From Melioribacter sp051488685 (GTDB lineage Bacteria; Bacteroidota; Ignavibacteria; Ignavibacteriales; Melioribacteraceae): a stretch of DNA of 64,000 nucleotides. The position numbers and the translations under genes were made by a program. This document shows, piece by piece, positions 53,996-63,672 of the stretch (within the stretch, counting starts at the first letter, position 1; every line of letters starts with the position of its first letter). A model generated the notes under the pieces. The model searched no databases and was not told where the DNA came from. It worked only from the letters and a program-made list of their open reading frames with translations. The stretch covers positions 66,662 to 130,661 of the forward strand of contig NZ_JBPSEH010000009.1 of NCBI RefSeq assembly GCF_051488685.1, given 5' to 3'.

Positions 53996-55142
53996 CTTTT
54001 ATCAACGAGATCGGTATCAGTGCCAGGAAAGCAAGGAATGCACCAGCATAAAAAACGGCCTGAAGTTCGCCTAAACTAAATGCAATTCCCATCAATGCCG
54101 GCCCTATCGTTTGTCCGGCTCTTAGAACCATACCATTGACCGACATAAATACCGCTCGGTATTCAAATGGTGCAATACTGCTCAGCAGAGTCTGTATTGT
54201 AGGTAAATTCAATCCCTGTCCTACGCCGTAAATGATAATTGATAATATGAGAAGTGATATTGTATGGCTCAGTGACAGAGTAATCAACGCCGTACCGTAA
54301 AATAGGAAAGAAATAAACATTATTTTTTTATAAGATAAGATCGTGGATAGTTTACCCAAACGTGAAGAAACTATTGCCGTAGTAAATGACATAATTGACA
54401 TTATTGTACCGATGTGTGCAGAATTAAACTTATAAGTTTTATTCAATAAAAACGGAAGGTATGTCAAATATGAACCATATAAGAGTATAAAAGTCACAAG
54501 ACTAATGGAAAAGAGAATTATTGCATCCAGAGATTTAATTGTTCTCAACGCATTGGAAAGATATTCTCTCAATGTCTGTGTGTGGGGAGTTTCTGAGCTG
54601 TCAAGATTAGTTATCACAATAAAAGCAACCGGGATTGCAAAGGCTGGCAGAATAAAGACGTAACTCCATCTGATACTGGCAAGCAAACCACCAATTAATG
54701 GGTATGCCGAAGTAGCAATACTTAATACGCTTGCATTATACCCCATAGCCGCTGCTCGCTGGCTGCCTTTAAATAAATCCCCTATTAATGTTACATTTAA
54801 AGAGCCTAACGAAGCTGCACCAGCTCCTTGTATAAATCTTAGTATTAGGAGGTATTCGAATTTGCCAGCGAAGAAACATGCAATGCCGGCAAATCCAAAC
54901 AAAAGCAGCGAAGGGACGAGAACATTCTTTCTGCCATATCTGTCTGCGAGTATTCCAAGTATTGGAGTTAATATTACTCCTGGCAGTGTAAAGAAGACGA
55001 TTAACAAACCGATTTCTTTGCCACTTAAATTGAAATACGCAGCAATATCGGGAAAAGCAGGGGTTATACTCGCTACTCCCATTACTGAGATTAGCGTAAT
55101 GGCATAAATTATACGCAGGTTTTTATTAACACACAACTTCAT
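53982..55142 (-). CDS. MFS transporter, drug-efflux type
   Basis: 386 residues from ATG 55142; a TTG one codon upstream is not needed. Twelve membrane segments are expected, with the motif-A loop GILADRYGRKNVLVPSLL between helices 2 and 3 and the motif-C-like SAYPLIGGLLAS region in helix 5. These are marks of the 12-helix drug:H+ antiporter group. A TATGTTTG box on the minus strand (55165-55172) lies just upstream and may be its promoter. Substrates unknown. Confidence 0.85.
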   Translation of the reverse strand: MKLCVNKNLRIIYAITLISVMGVASITPAFPDIAAYFNLSGKEIGLLIVFFTLPGVILTPILGILADRYGRKNVLVPSLLLFGFAGIACFFAGKFEYLLILRFIQGAGAASLGSLNVTLIGDLFKGSQRAAAMGYNASVLSIATSAYPLIGGLLASIRWSYVFILPAFAIPVAFIVITNLDSSETPHTQTLREYLSNALRTIKSLDAIILFSISLVTFILLYGSYLTYLPFLLNKTYKFNSAHIGTIMSIMSFTTAIVSSRLGKLSTILSYKKIMFISFLFYGTALITLSLSHTISLLILSIIIYGVGQGLNLPTIQTLLSSIAPFEYRAVFMSVNGMVLRAGQTIGPALMGIAFSLGELQAVFYAGAFLAFLALIPISLIKVNRV

Positions 55143-55145
55143 CAA

Positions 55146-55705
55146 ATAACCAAGAAATGGATTACAAACATAATAAAACTGACGGATTACGAAATGCTAC
55201 TCGTCATTGAACGAGCGGCACAAATTAAAATTAGAGAGTTTTCTTCTTAATAAGAAATTGATTTTGTATCGTAAATTTCATTCTTGCTTTTTACACCTCA
55301 TAATTTACTCACCGTAATATGTTTGATTGGATTTGTCTTAAATATATTCCGATTGAGCGTTGCACACCGACCAATATAAATATCATTGTGTTTAGATAAA
55401 AAAGCTTGAGTCGGAGATCGATGAAATTACGCTGATATAATTATTAAGCCCTTAAAATAGATGAAACGATTTTGGAAAATACATAATAACTTGTTTATAT
55501 CATCAATACGAATCAAATTAAATAACTGGCGTCCTATTATTTAATAAAGAAATTCTGATGGAAAGTACAATTAAGAAAAGAGACCTGAAGATTAATTGTA
55601 AAAAAAATAATGATTTATCAAAATGATAAAAGCAATAATGAAAATTATTTTTATTTTTTGTGGGTGTAAATAATCAAATTAAAAGGGCAACAATCAGGGA
55701 ATAAA
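55146..55705. other. 560-bp gap between divergent MFS and GH94 genes
   Basis: No coding frame of note. It contains the probable MFS promoter box on the minus strand (55165-55172) and a small hairpin near 55240-55260 (TTTCTT/AAGAAA). The region before GH94 is AT-rich, and AGGG at about 55697-55700 serves as the GH94 ribosome-binding site. I see no clear operator. Confidence 0.4.
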
Positions 55706-58147
55706 ATGAAATACGGACATTTCGAAGATCAAAAGAGAGAATATGTAATAACAAAACCAGATACGCCATTGCCATGGATTAATTATCTCGGAACAGAAAG
55801 TTTCTTCGGTATAATATCAAATACTGCGGGCGGTTACAGCTTTTATCAGGATGCGCGTTTGAGAAGATTGACAAGATACCGATATAATAATATACCCATG
55901 GACAGCAATGGCAGGTATATTTATATCAAAGATGGCGACATGGTTTGGAATCCAATGTGGAAACCGATGAGAGTAACTCTGGATAAATATGAATGCCGCC
56001 ACGGACTCGGTTATACAAAAATAACCGGTCAAAAGAATGGACTTGAAGTATCCATTCTTTATTTTGTTCCAATCGGTGCGCGCAATGAAGTTTGGCATGT
56101 GGAATTAAAAAATATGTCAAACGAAAAAAAGAATATCAGAATGTGGAGCTTTATCGAATGGTGTTTGTGGGAAGCATATGACGATATGACAAACTTCCAG
56201 AGAAATTATTCTACGGGACAGGTAGAAGTTGAAGACGGCACAATTTTTCATATAACTGAATACAGGGAAAGACGCAATCATTACGGATATTTTGCCTGTA
56301 GCGAAACAGTTTCGGGATATGACACGAGCAGAGATGCATTCGTTGGGCTTCATTACGGACTCGATGCACCCATTGCAGTAATCGAAGGCAAATGCAGAAA
56401 CAGTATTGCTTATGGATGGCTCCCTATAGGTGTTCATCAAATTGATATTGAATTGAAGTCAAGCGAGTCGAAAAAAATCAATTTCATACTTGGTTATGCC
56501 GAAAATCCACCAGAGGAAAAATATTTACCCGACGGAAAAATTAGAAAAGACGAGTTTCTAAAAGTAAAAGAGAAATACCTCGTGTCGGAAAATGTAGAAA
56601 AATCATTTTATGAACTGAGGTCTTATTGGGATAGACTTCTTTCGATTTATAACGTAGAGACGGATAACGAGCATGTTAATAGAATGGTAAATATCTGGAA
56701 TCAGTACCAGTGTATGGTAACGTTCAATATGTCGAGGTCAGCATCGCTTTATGAATCGGGGATTGGAAGAGGTATGGGTTATCGAGATAGTAATCAAGAT
56801 ATTCTGGGATTTGTACATATGATACCCGAACGTGCGCGTCAGCGAATTCTCGATATTGCATCGACTCAACTTTCAGATGGAACATGTTATCACCAATATC
56901 AACCTTTGACCAAAAAAGGGAATACCGATATAGGCGGTGGATTCAACGACGATCCTCTCTGGCTTATTTTGTCCACTTCGGCATATATTAAAGAAACAGG
57001 CGATATTTCAATACTCGATGAAAAAATCGGATACGCTGATAAACCTGACTCCAGCGCAACATTGATAGACCATCTTCACCTTTCATTGAATTATACTTTG
57101 AACAACAGAGGTCCGCACGGCTTACCACTTATTGGGCACGCTGACTGGAACGATTGCCTCAACTTGAATTGTTTCTCGACTACACCGGGTGAAAGTTTCC
57201 AATTGGCGGGACACATCGAAAATGATCGTATAGCTGAATCGGTTATGATAGCCGGCTTATTTTGCCGGGCATGTGACGAGATGGCTGCCATTCTTAATTT
57301 TATCGGTAAAAATCAGGATGCGGACAATTATAGAAACAAAGCTGCTGAAATGAGAAAAGTAATATACAAGCACGGTTGGGATGGAGAATGGTTCCTTCGA
57401 GCTTACGATTCATACGGAGAAAAAGTTGGTTCAAAAGAAAATAAAGAAGGCAAAATCTTTATTGAAAGTCAGGGCTGGTGTGTACTGGGTGGAGCCGGTC
57501 TTGATAATGGTTACGCACTCAAAGCGCTCGACAGCGTTAAAAAATACCTTGCTACTCCGAACGGAATAATTCTTCAACAACCCGCTTATTCAATTTACTA
57601 TCCGCATCTTGGAGAAATTAGTTCGTATCCACCGGGTTATAAAGAAAATGCAGGAATCTTTACTCATAACAATACCTGGATCCAAATTGCTGAAACAATT
57701 GTCGGACGGGGCGAACGCGCATTTGAATATTATCTCAGTATTTGTCCTTCAAAAAAGGAAGAACAAATAGATACATATCGCTCTGAGCCATATGTATATA
57801 GTCAGATGACAGCCGGTAGAGATGCACCTACTTACGGCGAAGCAAAAAATTCATGGCTTACAGGCACCGCCGCCTGGTCCTTTGTCTCAATTTCACAATA
57901 TATTCTGGGCATTCGTCCCGACTTCAATGGCCTTATCGTCGATCCGTGTATTCCTTCTCAATGGAAACTGTTAAAAGTAAAAAGAAAATTTAGAAATGCT
58001 GTTTACAATATTACAATAAAAAATCCATCGGGTATCAACAAGGGTGTTAAAAAAATTACTCTGGACGGAAATGAGATAGATGATAACAAATTGCCAATTT
58101 TAAATGATGGTCAAAATCATGAAGTATTGGTTATATTGGGGATGTGA
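55706..58147 (+). CDS. GH94 cellobiose phosphorylase-like enzyme
   Basis: 813 residues, cytoplasmic (no signal peptide). It begins with the beta-sandwich domain (PDTPLPWINYLGTESFFGIISNTAGGYSF) and continues to the (alpha/alpha)6 barrel with RDSNQDILGFVHM and the catalytic-acid region GHADWNDCLNLNCF (about 477-490). QGWCVLGGA and TGTAAWSFVSISQYILGIRPDF follow. GH94 enzymes split cellobiose with phosphate into glucose 1-phosphate and glucose, saving ATP. Length and motifs fit cellobiose phosphorylase; cellodextrin or laminaribiose specificity is possible. Confidence 0.92.
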   Translation: MKYGHFEDQKREYVITKPDTPLPWINYLGTESFFGIISNTAGGYSFYQDARLRRLTRYRYNNIPMDSNGRYIYIKDGDMVWNPMWKPMRVTLDKYECRHGLGYTKITGQKNGLEVSILYFVPIGARNEVWHVELKNMSNEKKNIRMWSFIEWCLWEAYDDMTNFQRNYSTGQVEVEDGTIFHITEYRERRNHYGYFACSETVSGYDTSRDAFVGLHYGLDAPIAVIEGKCRNSIAYGWLPIGVHQIDIELKSSESKKINFILGYAENPPEEKYLPDGKIRKDEFLKVKEKYLVSENVEKSFYELRSYWDRLLSIYNVETDNEHVNRMVNIWNQYQCMVTFNMSRSASLYESGIGRGMGYRDSNQDILGFVHMIPERARQRILDIASTQLSDGTCYHQYQPLTKKGNTDIGGGFNDDPLWLILSTSAYIKETGDISILDEKIGYADKPDSSATLIDHLHLSLNYTLNNRGPHGLPLIGHADWNDCLNLNCFSTTPGESFQLAGHIENDRIAESVMIAGLFCRACDEMAAILNFIGKNQDADNYRNKAAEMRKVIYKHGWDGEWFLRAYDSYGEKVGSKENKEGKIFIESQGWCVLGGAGLDNGYALKALDSVKKYLATPNGIILQQPAYSIYYPHLGEISSYPPGYKENAGIFTHNNTWIQIAETIVGRGERAFEYYLSICPSKKEEQIDTYRSEPYVYSQMTAGRDAPTYGEAKNSWLTGTAAWSFVSISQYILGIRPDFNGLIVDPCIPSQWKLLKVKRKFRNAVYNITIKNPSGINKGVKKITLDGNEIDDNKLPILNDGQNHEVLVILGM

Positions 58148-58196
58148 TTTTATTATGGGTATAAATCATCTATTACATTCTTGAACCGTGCGGGGA

Positions 58197-58238
58197 AATA
58201 AAAAAAGTCCGATTAGCTAGGGCGAACTAATCGGACTT
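58197..58238 (-). terminator. terminator for a minus-strand transcript
   Basis: AAGTCCGATTAG (58205-58216) and CTAATCGGACTT (58227-58238) form 12 perfect pairs with a 10-base loop. The minus strand continues with a run of T followed by ATT; the plus strand continues GGTGTG. It is therefore oriented for transcription from the right, matching the small minus-strand ORF at 58327-58425. Confidence 0.75.
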
Positions 58239-58326
58239 GGTGTGTTTATGAGGGGTGTGTTGTGTAATTTCTATGCGTTTGACTCTCTTAAAACGAAATA
58301 AGTTTCATAGGGATTAATTTTTCTCC

Positions 58327-58425
58327 TTATTCGGAGCGCAATTCTCTAAAAATTCCAATAGCTTTCCGAAGAGTTAGCACGATAAACAGAAACATTAATG
58401 CCAGTATAACTATAAATAAATTCAT
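58327..58425 (-). CDS. predicted 32-residue membrane protein
   Basis: ATG 58425 to TAA 58327. The first 20 residues (MNLFIVILALMFLFIVLTLR) form one transmembrane helix, followed by a short charged tail KAIGIFRELRSE. AAAAGG lies about seven bases before the ATG, and TTGCTT-16-TATAAA upstream looks like a sigma-70 promoter (about 58459-58486, minus strand). A well-formed terminator about 90 bases downstream closes the unit. Small single-helix proteins of this size often assist larger membrane complexes; no partner is encoded nearby. Supported by context, not by a recognised family. Confidence 0.5.
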   Translation of the reverse strand: MNLFIVILALMFLFIVLTLRKAIGIFRELRSE

Positions 58426-58440
58426 CTTATTGCCTTTTTT

Positions 58441-61400
58441 GATTTCAAAATATCACCATTTTTATAAAGAATTTGTGCCGCTAAGCAACAGAGTGATTTG
58501 TATCAACAATAAAATGAATTTTTTCTCACTCTATTATCGTACTTTTTTATTATCAGTTTAGATCTAATCTCTAAAATTCAGGAAGCCTTAGTGTTTTTCA
58601 GGAAAGGCGGTACATCAATATTTGTCGAGCTTGCAAAACTAACATAAATTACGTGTTCTAAGTTCAATAATAAATTTAAATATGTTACACGTACCAGAAT
58701 TATATTTAGGAATATTGGAGCTAATAAAGATTACTCAAAATCAGAGTTTATCAAATCAGATTTTAGTAAAGTAAGTTCGGGATTGCAGGTCAATTTAATT
58801 CGATTTAAATTTATTTTTAGTTATAATTTAATGACAAAGCTCCTCTTTTTTGCATTTCCAATCTATGGTGATCAACACGTATTGTAGTTAAAATTATTGT
58901 AATTATTATCTCTCATTAATAATATAATTGACTATCTCATTTCAAAATAAAAGTCTCAGTGATTTAACTGAGGCTTATTTTATTTGTAGCGGGGACAGTC
59001 CGCACATTTGGGAGGCGGTGAGAAAATATTTAGAAAAAAGATTTAAACTTGATAATGTGCTATAGATTACCCTTCAGTTCTGACAGGGCTTATAATTTCT
59101 CCATAGTAAAAATCATTTTTAATAATGAATTATTTTTTCTTAGTCTCGTATACTCGCTTTGCCAATTTTTTCACTAATAAAGTTTAAGATGATTTAAGAG
59201 GGAAGCTGAATCTATTCCCTATTCACTCGGTGTCCTCAGAGTTTTCCAATTTTGCTAACGCTCATCGGTTTTAACTACTAGCAAGTCTATTAGAACAAAT
59301 CGTAAAATACCGTTTTAAGAGATACTACAAACTCTCTCAAGTATTTGCGTTAATGGAATAAAAATATACTCCTTAACGGCGTAGGCAGGCTTGTTAAGCA
59401 AAGTTAGAACTGGTATAAAAATTTCACATTATTAAGTATAAGTTTTTTTTACAAAATTATTTTTGAGTTATAATAAAGACTTACACTAAAGTTGCTATCA
59501 AAAATATCTAAACAAAAACGATAAAGTATGATTGATGTCTATGTAAAGAAATTTTAAGAAAAATGGCTATAACAGGATAATATTGTAAAGAAAGGTCGGT
59601 AATTTTTATATTACCATATCTATAGTTAGAATCAAGTGTTGCTAAATTTTTTGCCTTTAGAATAAAGGTAAAGATTGTAAGTGTGCTATCTATAATTTAA
59701 GTCGGGATTGATAAAGTGAACTTATGGTAAGTATATGAATCAATAAAGATGTATCGAAATTGAAAAAAGTGAGTAAACATTGCATAAAATGGTAAAATAA
59801 AAGATGCCCTGTATTGATACAAAACGCTATGTGATTATAAAAACACATAAAAATGTCGGAGAATCTTCTTACAATTTTTAAATAGGTCTAATTTGGAGCA
59901 TTCAAAAAAAATTAGAGAGTTTATCTACTTAATAACAGATTGTTAGTATAACCGAACTGAAAATACCAAATTACATAAGCATGGTAGAGAAGATTTTGCT
60001 AAATGAAAGTTAATAAGTAATTTTCTCTTAACATTTAACCTTTCACTCTTTACGTTATAGTAATTAAGTCCATCTTTAAGATAATTATGAAGTATAGATT
60101 AAAGGCATGATAAAGAGTTATTTTGGGGTATAAGGGTTCGGAACTATGAAAATCTATGTTCAAATTATCCAGCGAGATATTTTACGTATTAAAAGTCCTT
60201 TTGATATAGTGTAGGTATTATGTTAGCAAAATTACAATTATGGACATCATATAGTCGTAAATAAACGAAGCTCTTCTAAAAAATGCTCCTTGAAGGGCAT
60301 AGACGAAATAATTATTAAATTAACACTTATATTAGAGTCATTCAAAATATTGAATAAAAACTAGAGATAATAAAATATTTGATTCATAAAAAATAGAGTT
60401 AAAGCAAAATTAGATTTAGAATATTCTTGATAAGAATACTCTAATGACTAATAGAGTAAAGTGATTAAGAGATATAAAAGCAGATAATATTATCAACCAA
60501 CGTGAAAAACAATATCAATGGATGTAAAAAGCTAAAGGTATTTATGTATAAAAGTCATGATAAATTTATAAAAGTAATACTTGAAAAGCTCAAAAGAAAT
60601 TTTACCAGATTTTTGCTACTGTTTCTTCTTTATGTATCGCCTGAAAGACAATAAAGGTATACATTAACTTATGAAAAAATACATTATAAAAAATCGGAAG
60701 TAGCTGATTAATTTATTCAAACTAGTTACTTACTTTGAACTAAGTAAAATTTGAAAAAGTTACTTTCAACATGAGTAAAAAAATATTACGAGATCCATCA
60801 AAACATGGCGTGTACACTTAGGGTTAGCACCTTTAGCTTAGAGAACATTGTTTCATTCGTATGAAAGATCTTGCATGGAATGAACATAATGCAACTTTTT
60901 GTTCAGAATTCTCTATCTATATGGAAGGTTTGCTATAAAATTTTTTAGAGTTGAACAAGTAAATCATTAGACATACAATAGGTCGTCATTACAGAATGAG
61001 ATATAAAATTCAGTAAATAAATTATATAAAAATAAGTTTATGCAAAGTTAGAGAGGTGCTTGGCTTTATGTTTGTATACGAGATAATAAATCAACAAAAA
61101 TTATTGGACTAAAACTTAAACTAAAGAAAATTCTCTTGAATCGAATTAATAAAGAAAAGATGTTAAAAAAAAAAATTAGATCAGGAACTTCAAAGTTTTG
61201 TCAGGTTCCTCCAAAAAACTAAAAGATAAAAATCGGTGTATATAACATATTTTGTGCTATACATACAAAGCTATTTACCCAAAACAATTTTTCATTATGA
61301 ATAATATAAGGAACAATACTCTATATGGTCTCACTCTGATCTTTTATGTTTCCTTTTCAAAAGAAGACTGGCAAAATAAAATTCTTGTTATACCAAAAAA

Positions 61401-61882
61401 ATAGGAAGCATCGGTATTAAAGTGTTTACATAAGAAATTCAAATAGAATGCTATTTTTACAAAGTATCAAATTATTAATTAGCAAATCAATAATATTTTG
61501 TAGAAGCTGATGTTGAGCTGATGAAAAAACTTTTTTAAGAATTTTTTAAGAAATCAAAATACTTATAAAGTCATTAGGTATTTGTAGCCTTAAAAATCGA
61601 TGTTGATGATTCTGATTTCTCTGAAATATTATATTGCTAAATTATAGGATTTTTTGGAAATTTAAATTATTAAAAAATATTATGAGTTTATACAAAACTT
61701 AAAGATTTCTTGAAGTGTGTCAAAGCTGATAAACAAACAGGAATTATAAAAAGAAAGATATGACAAGATTTTTAATATAGACGAGTTAAATGATAAAGTA
61801 TAAATTTCTAATAAATATTGCTTAACTTGGTTAGTAATCAAAAAAAAGTATAACCGAAAAAGGTTATGAGTTATAAAAATAA
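58441..61882. other. 3.4-kb AT-rich region without a recognisable gene
   Basis: Neither strand has a convincing coding frame; stops are frequent in all frames and only one frame above 60 codons exists, on the minus strand at the right edge. Visible structure is limited: the repeat copy at 58951-59002, a palindrome ATTCTT-GAT-AAGAAT near 60422-60437, and a hairpin AGGAAC/GTTCCT near 61182-61210. Base composition is visibly more AT-rich than in the gene-dense part. It may be eroded coding DNA of an inserted element. Confidence 0.5.
58951..59002. repeat. isolated copy of the right-end repeat: terminator hairpin plus GC-rich tail
   Basis: AAGTCTCAGT (58951-58960) pairs with ACTGAGGCTT (58967-58976), then TGTAGCGGGGACAGTCCG (58985-59002). 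Positions 58970-59002 are identical over 33 bases to 63947-63979 in the tandem array. On the minus strand it reads as a CCCCGCTA end followed by a U-tailed terminator. Confidence 0.8.
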
Positions 61883-63211
61883 ATGGAAAAAAATATGAAA
61901 AAATATTCTGGACATAACACAAAAAGGAAAAGACTACTCATAAATGACTTGTACAGGTCAAAACATTCAAATACCCTTTATGTGTCCCACTACTATTTTG
62001 CTTTAAATGACGGGAAAGATTTGATTTTTTATTATAATCCTTTCTATTATTGGGATGAATTACCGGTTGAGAAAGTGGATGATACTGTTTGGGAAAATTT
62101 GGAAAAAGAATGTGCTGTATTCAGAAATTTTAATCCTGAAAAAGAAAAAAAAGGCAAAGTTTTAAATAAAAGAACACCGCACCCCCGATTTTTCCCTGAA
62201 ACTCCAAGGATTGGCAACCATTACTCTCTTTTAGGCAATAGAATAGTTTCACACCATCAGCATTTTTATTTCCTTGATGATTATGGTGGCTGCTTTAAAG
62301 TCAATACCAAAGACCTGACCCATTATGATATAATAGTTATGCTAAATTGTAATGTGATGACGAGAACACCAAAATATATAAAATCAATTTTTGACCTCGA
62401 ATGTTTTCGAAAACCTCTAACTTCAAATTCAAATACTATTATTGGTGCAATTATTGGTGATGTAATTGGTTCTGTCTTTGAATGGAGTAACCTAAAAACT
62501 ACCGAATTTGATTTGTTTAGCCCAAAGTGTGATTTTACAGATGACACGGTATTAACAATTGCCATAGCTGATTGTATACTGAATAAGAAAGATTTTGCCA
62601 AGACTATTTGGGAATATGGTAGAAAATACCCTCGACGTGGTTATGGCGGTTACTTCAGAAAATGGTTAAGCCAGGATACATTAAAACCTTACGGTAGTTT
62701 TGGTAATGGGTCAGCAATGAGAGTAAGTGCTGTCGGTTTTGCATATGATGACATTGCAACCGTTATGAAAGTAGCTAAAGAGTCAGCGGAAGTAACACAT
62801 AACCATCCTGAAGGAATCAAGGGAGCACAAGCAACAGCGACGGCAATATTTCTTGCACGACAAGCCAAATCAAAAAACGAAATAAAGGATTTTATATCAT
62901 CTACTTTTAATTACAATCTCAATTTTACGTTAGATGAAATTCGTCATTCTTACAAGTTTGACGCCACTTGTCAGGGTTCTGTACCTCAAGCAATCGTAGC
63001 TTTTCTTGAAAGCTCAGACTTTGAAAGTGCAATTAGACTTGCTATATCTATAGGCGGGGACAGTGATACAATCGCTTGCATAACAGGCGGAATAGCTTCA
63101 GCTTATTATAAACAAATTCCTAAAGAAATAATTGATTTTGTAGTTGGCAAACTACCAAACGAATTTATCAAAATAATTAACAAATTTGACGAACAATATT
63201 CTGGAAAATAA
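61883..63211 (+). CDS. ADP-ribosylglycohydrolase fused to an unrecognised N-terminal domain
   Basis: 442 residues; ATG 61883 or ATG 61895. Residues about 185-440 are a DraG-type ADP-ribosylglycohydrolase: IIGAIIGDVIGSVFEW, the metal motif FTDDTVLT (Thr219-Asp-Asp-Thr222), SFGNGSAMRVSAVGF, VTHNHPEGIKGAQA and the second metal motif SIGGDSDTIACITGG. These enzymes use two magnesium ions to remove ADP-ribose from proteins, DNA or small molecules. Residues 1-180 are rich in Tyr, Phe and His (HPRFFPETPRIGNHYSLLG) and match nothing I know. The gene sits alone in the AT-rich region between repeat copies, so it is a likely cargo gene. Target unknown. Confidence 0.85.
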   Translation: MEKNMKKYSGHNTKRKRLLINDLYRSKHSNTLYVSHYYFALNDGKDLIFYYNPFYYWDELPVEKVDDTVWENLEKECAVFRNFNPEKEKKGKVLNKRTPHPRFFPETPRIGNHYSLLGNRIVSHHQHFYFLDDYGGCFKVNTKDLTHYDIIVMLNCNVMTRTPKYIKSIFDLECFRKPLTSNSNTIIGAIIGDVIGSVFEWSNLKTTEFDLFSPKCDFTDDTVLTIAIADCILNKKDFAKTIWEYGRKYPRRGYGGYFRKWLSQDTLKPYGSFGNGSAMRVSAVGFAYDDIATVMKVAKESAEVTHNHPEGIKGAQATATAIFLARQAKSKNEIKDFISSTFNYNLNFTLDEIRHSYKFDATCQGSVPQAIVAFLESSDFESAIRLAISIGGDSDTIACITGGIASAYYKQIPKEIIDFVVGKLPNEFIKIINKFDEQYSGK

Positions 63212-63672
63212 AATCGCAAATGCAAAATTCATTTATGAAAACTTCTGAAAGCCAATTTATATAACATTACTAGGTTTATTAGTAATTCTTTTTTTAACTA
63301 TATAGAGAAATACTTCCAAATACTAAATGTTTCATACATGCAATGTTTAGAACAGGTTGAAATTTTTAAATAATTTGACTTTTTCATACTACGTGAAATT
63401 AGCAAATTTAGCTCCTACCAGTGCTTACACGAACTCTAAAAAAAGCAAATAAAAAAAGTATTTTTTTCTTCGCTATTTCGCTCAAAAGTGGAGTGCTACT
63501 TAAAGTTAGAACGGTTGGTGCACCATAGTTACTGCTTTCTACTTTGTTGAAACTGTTATTTAATTTGTTTTAAGACCAGGATGTAATACTTTGGGAGAGC
63601 TTTCATTCCGAAACGCAGGATTTAGTTTTGTGGATGAATTTAAAAAGGTATTAGCAATGCGTTTATAAATCC
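63212..63672. other. 461-bp AT-rich gap between the glycohydrolase gene and the repeat array
   Basis: No coding frame is supported. There is no clear terminator directly after the glycohydrolase gene. The last ~100 bases lead into the first, slightly diverged repeat unit. Confidence 0.4.

Noticed and set aside
55146..55705. tRNA or small gene in the MFS-GH94 gap
   Set aside because: No cloverleaf pairing and no frame with start, ribosome-binding site and plausible composition was found by eye.
61680..61922. 80-residue minus-strand frame overlapping the glycohydrolase start
   Set aside because: Composition is Phe/Ile/Tyr/Leu-rich as expected from AT-rich non-coding DNA, and it overlaps the start of a well-supported gene.
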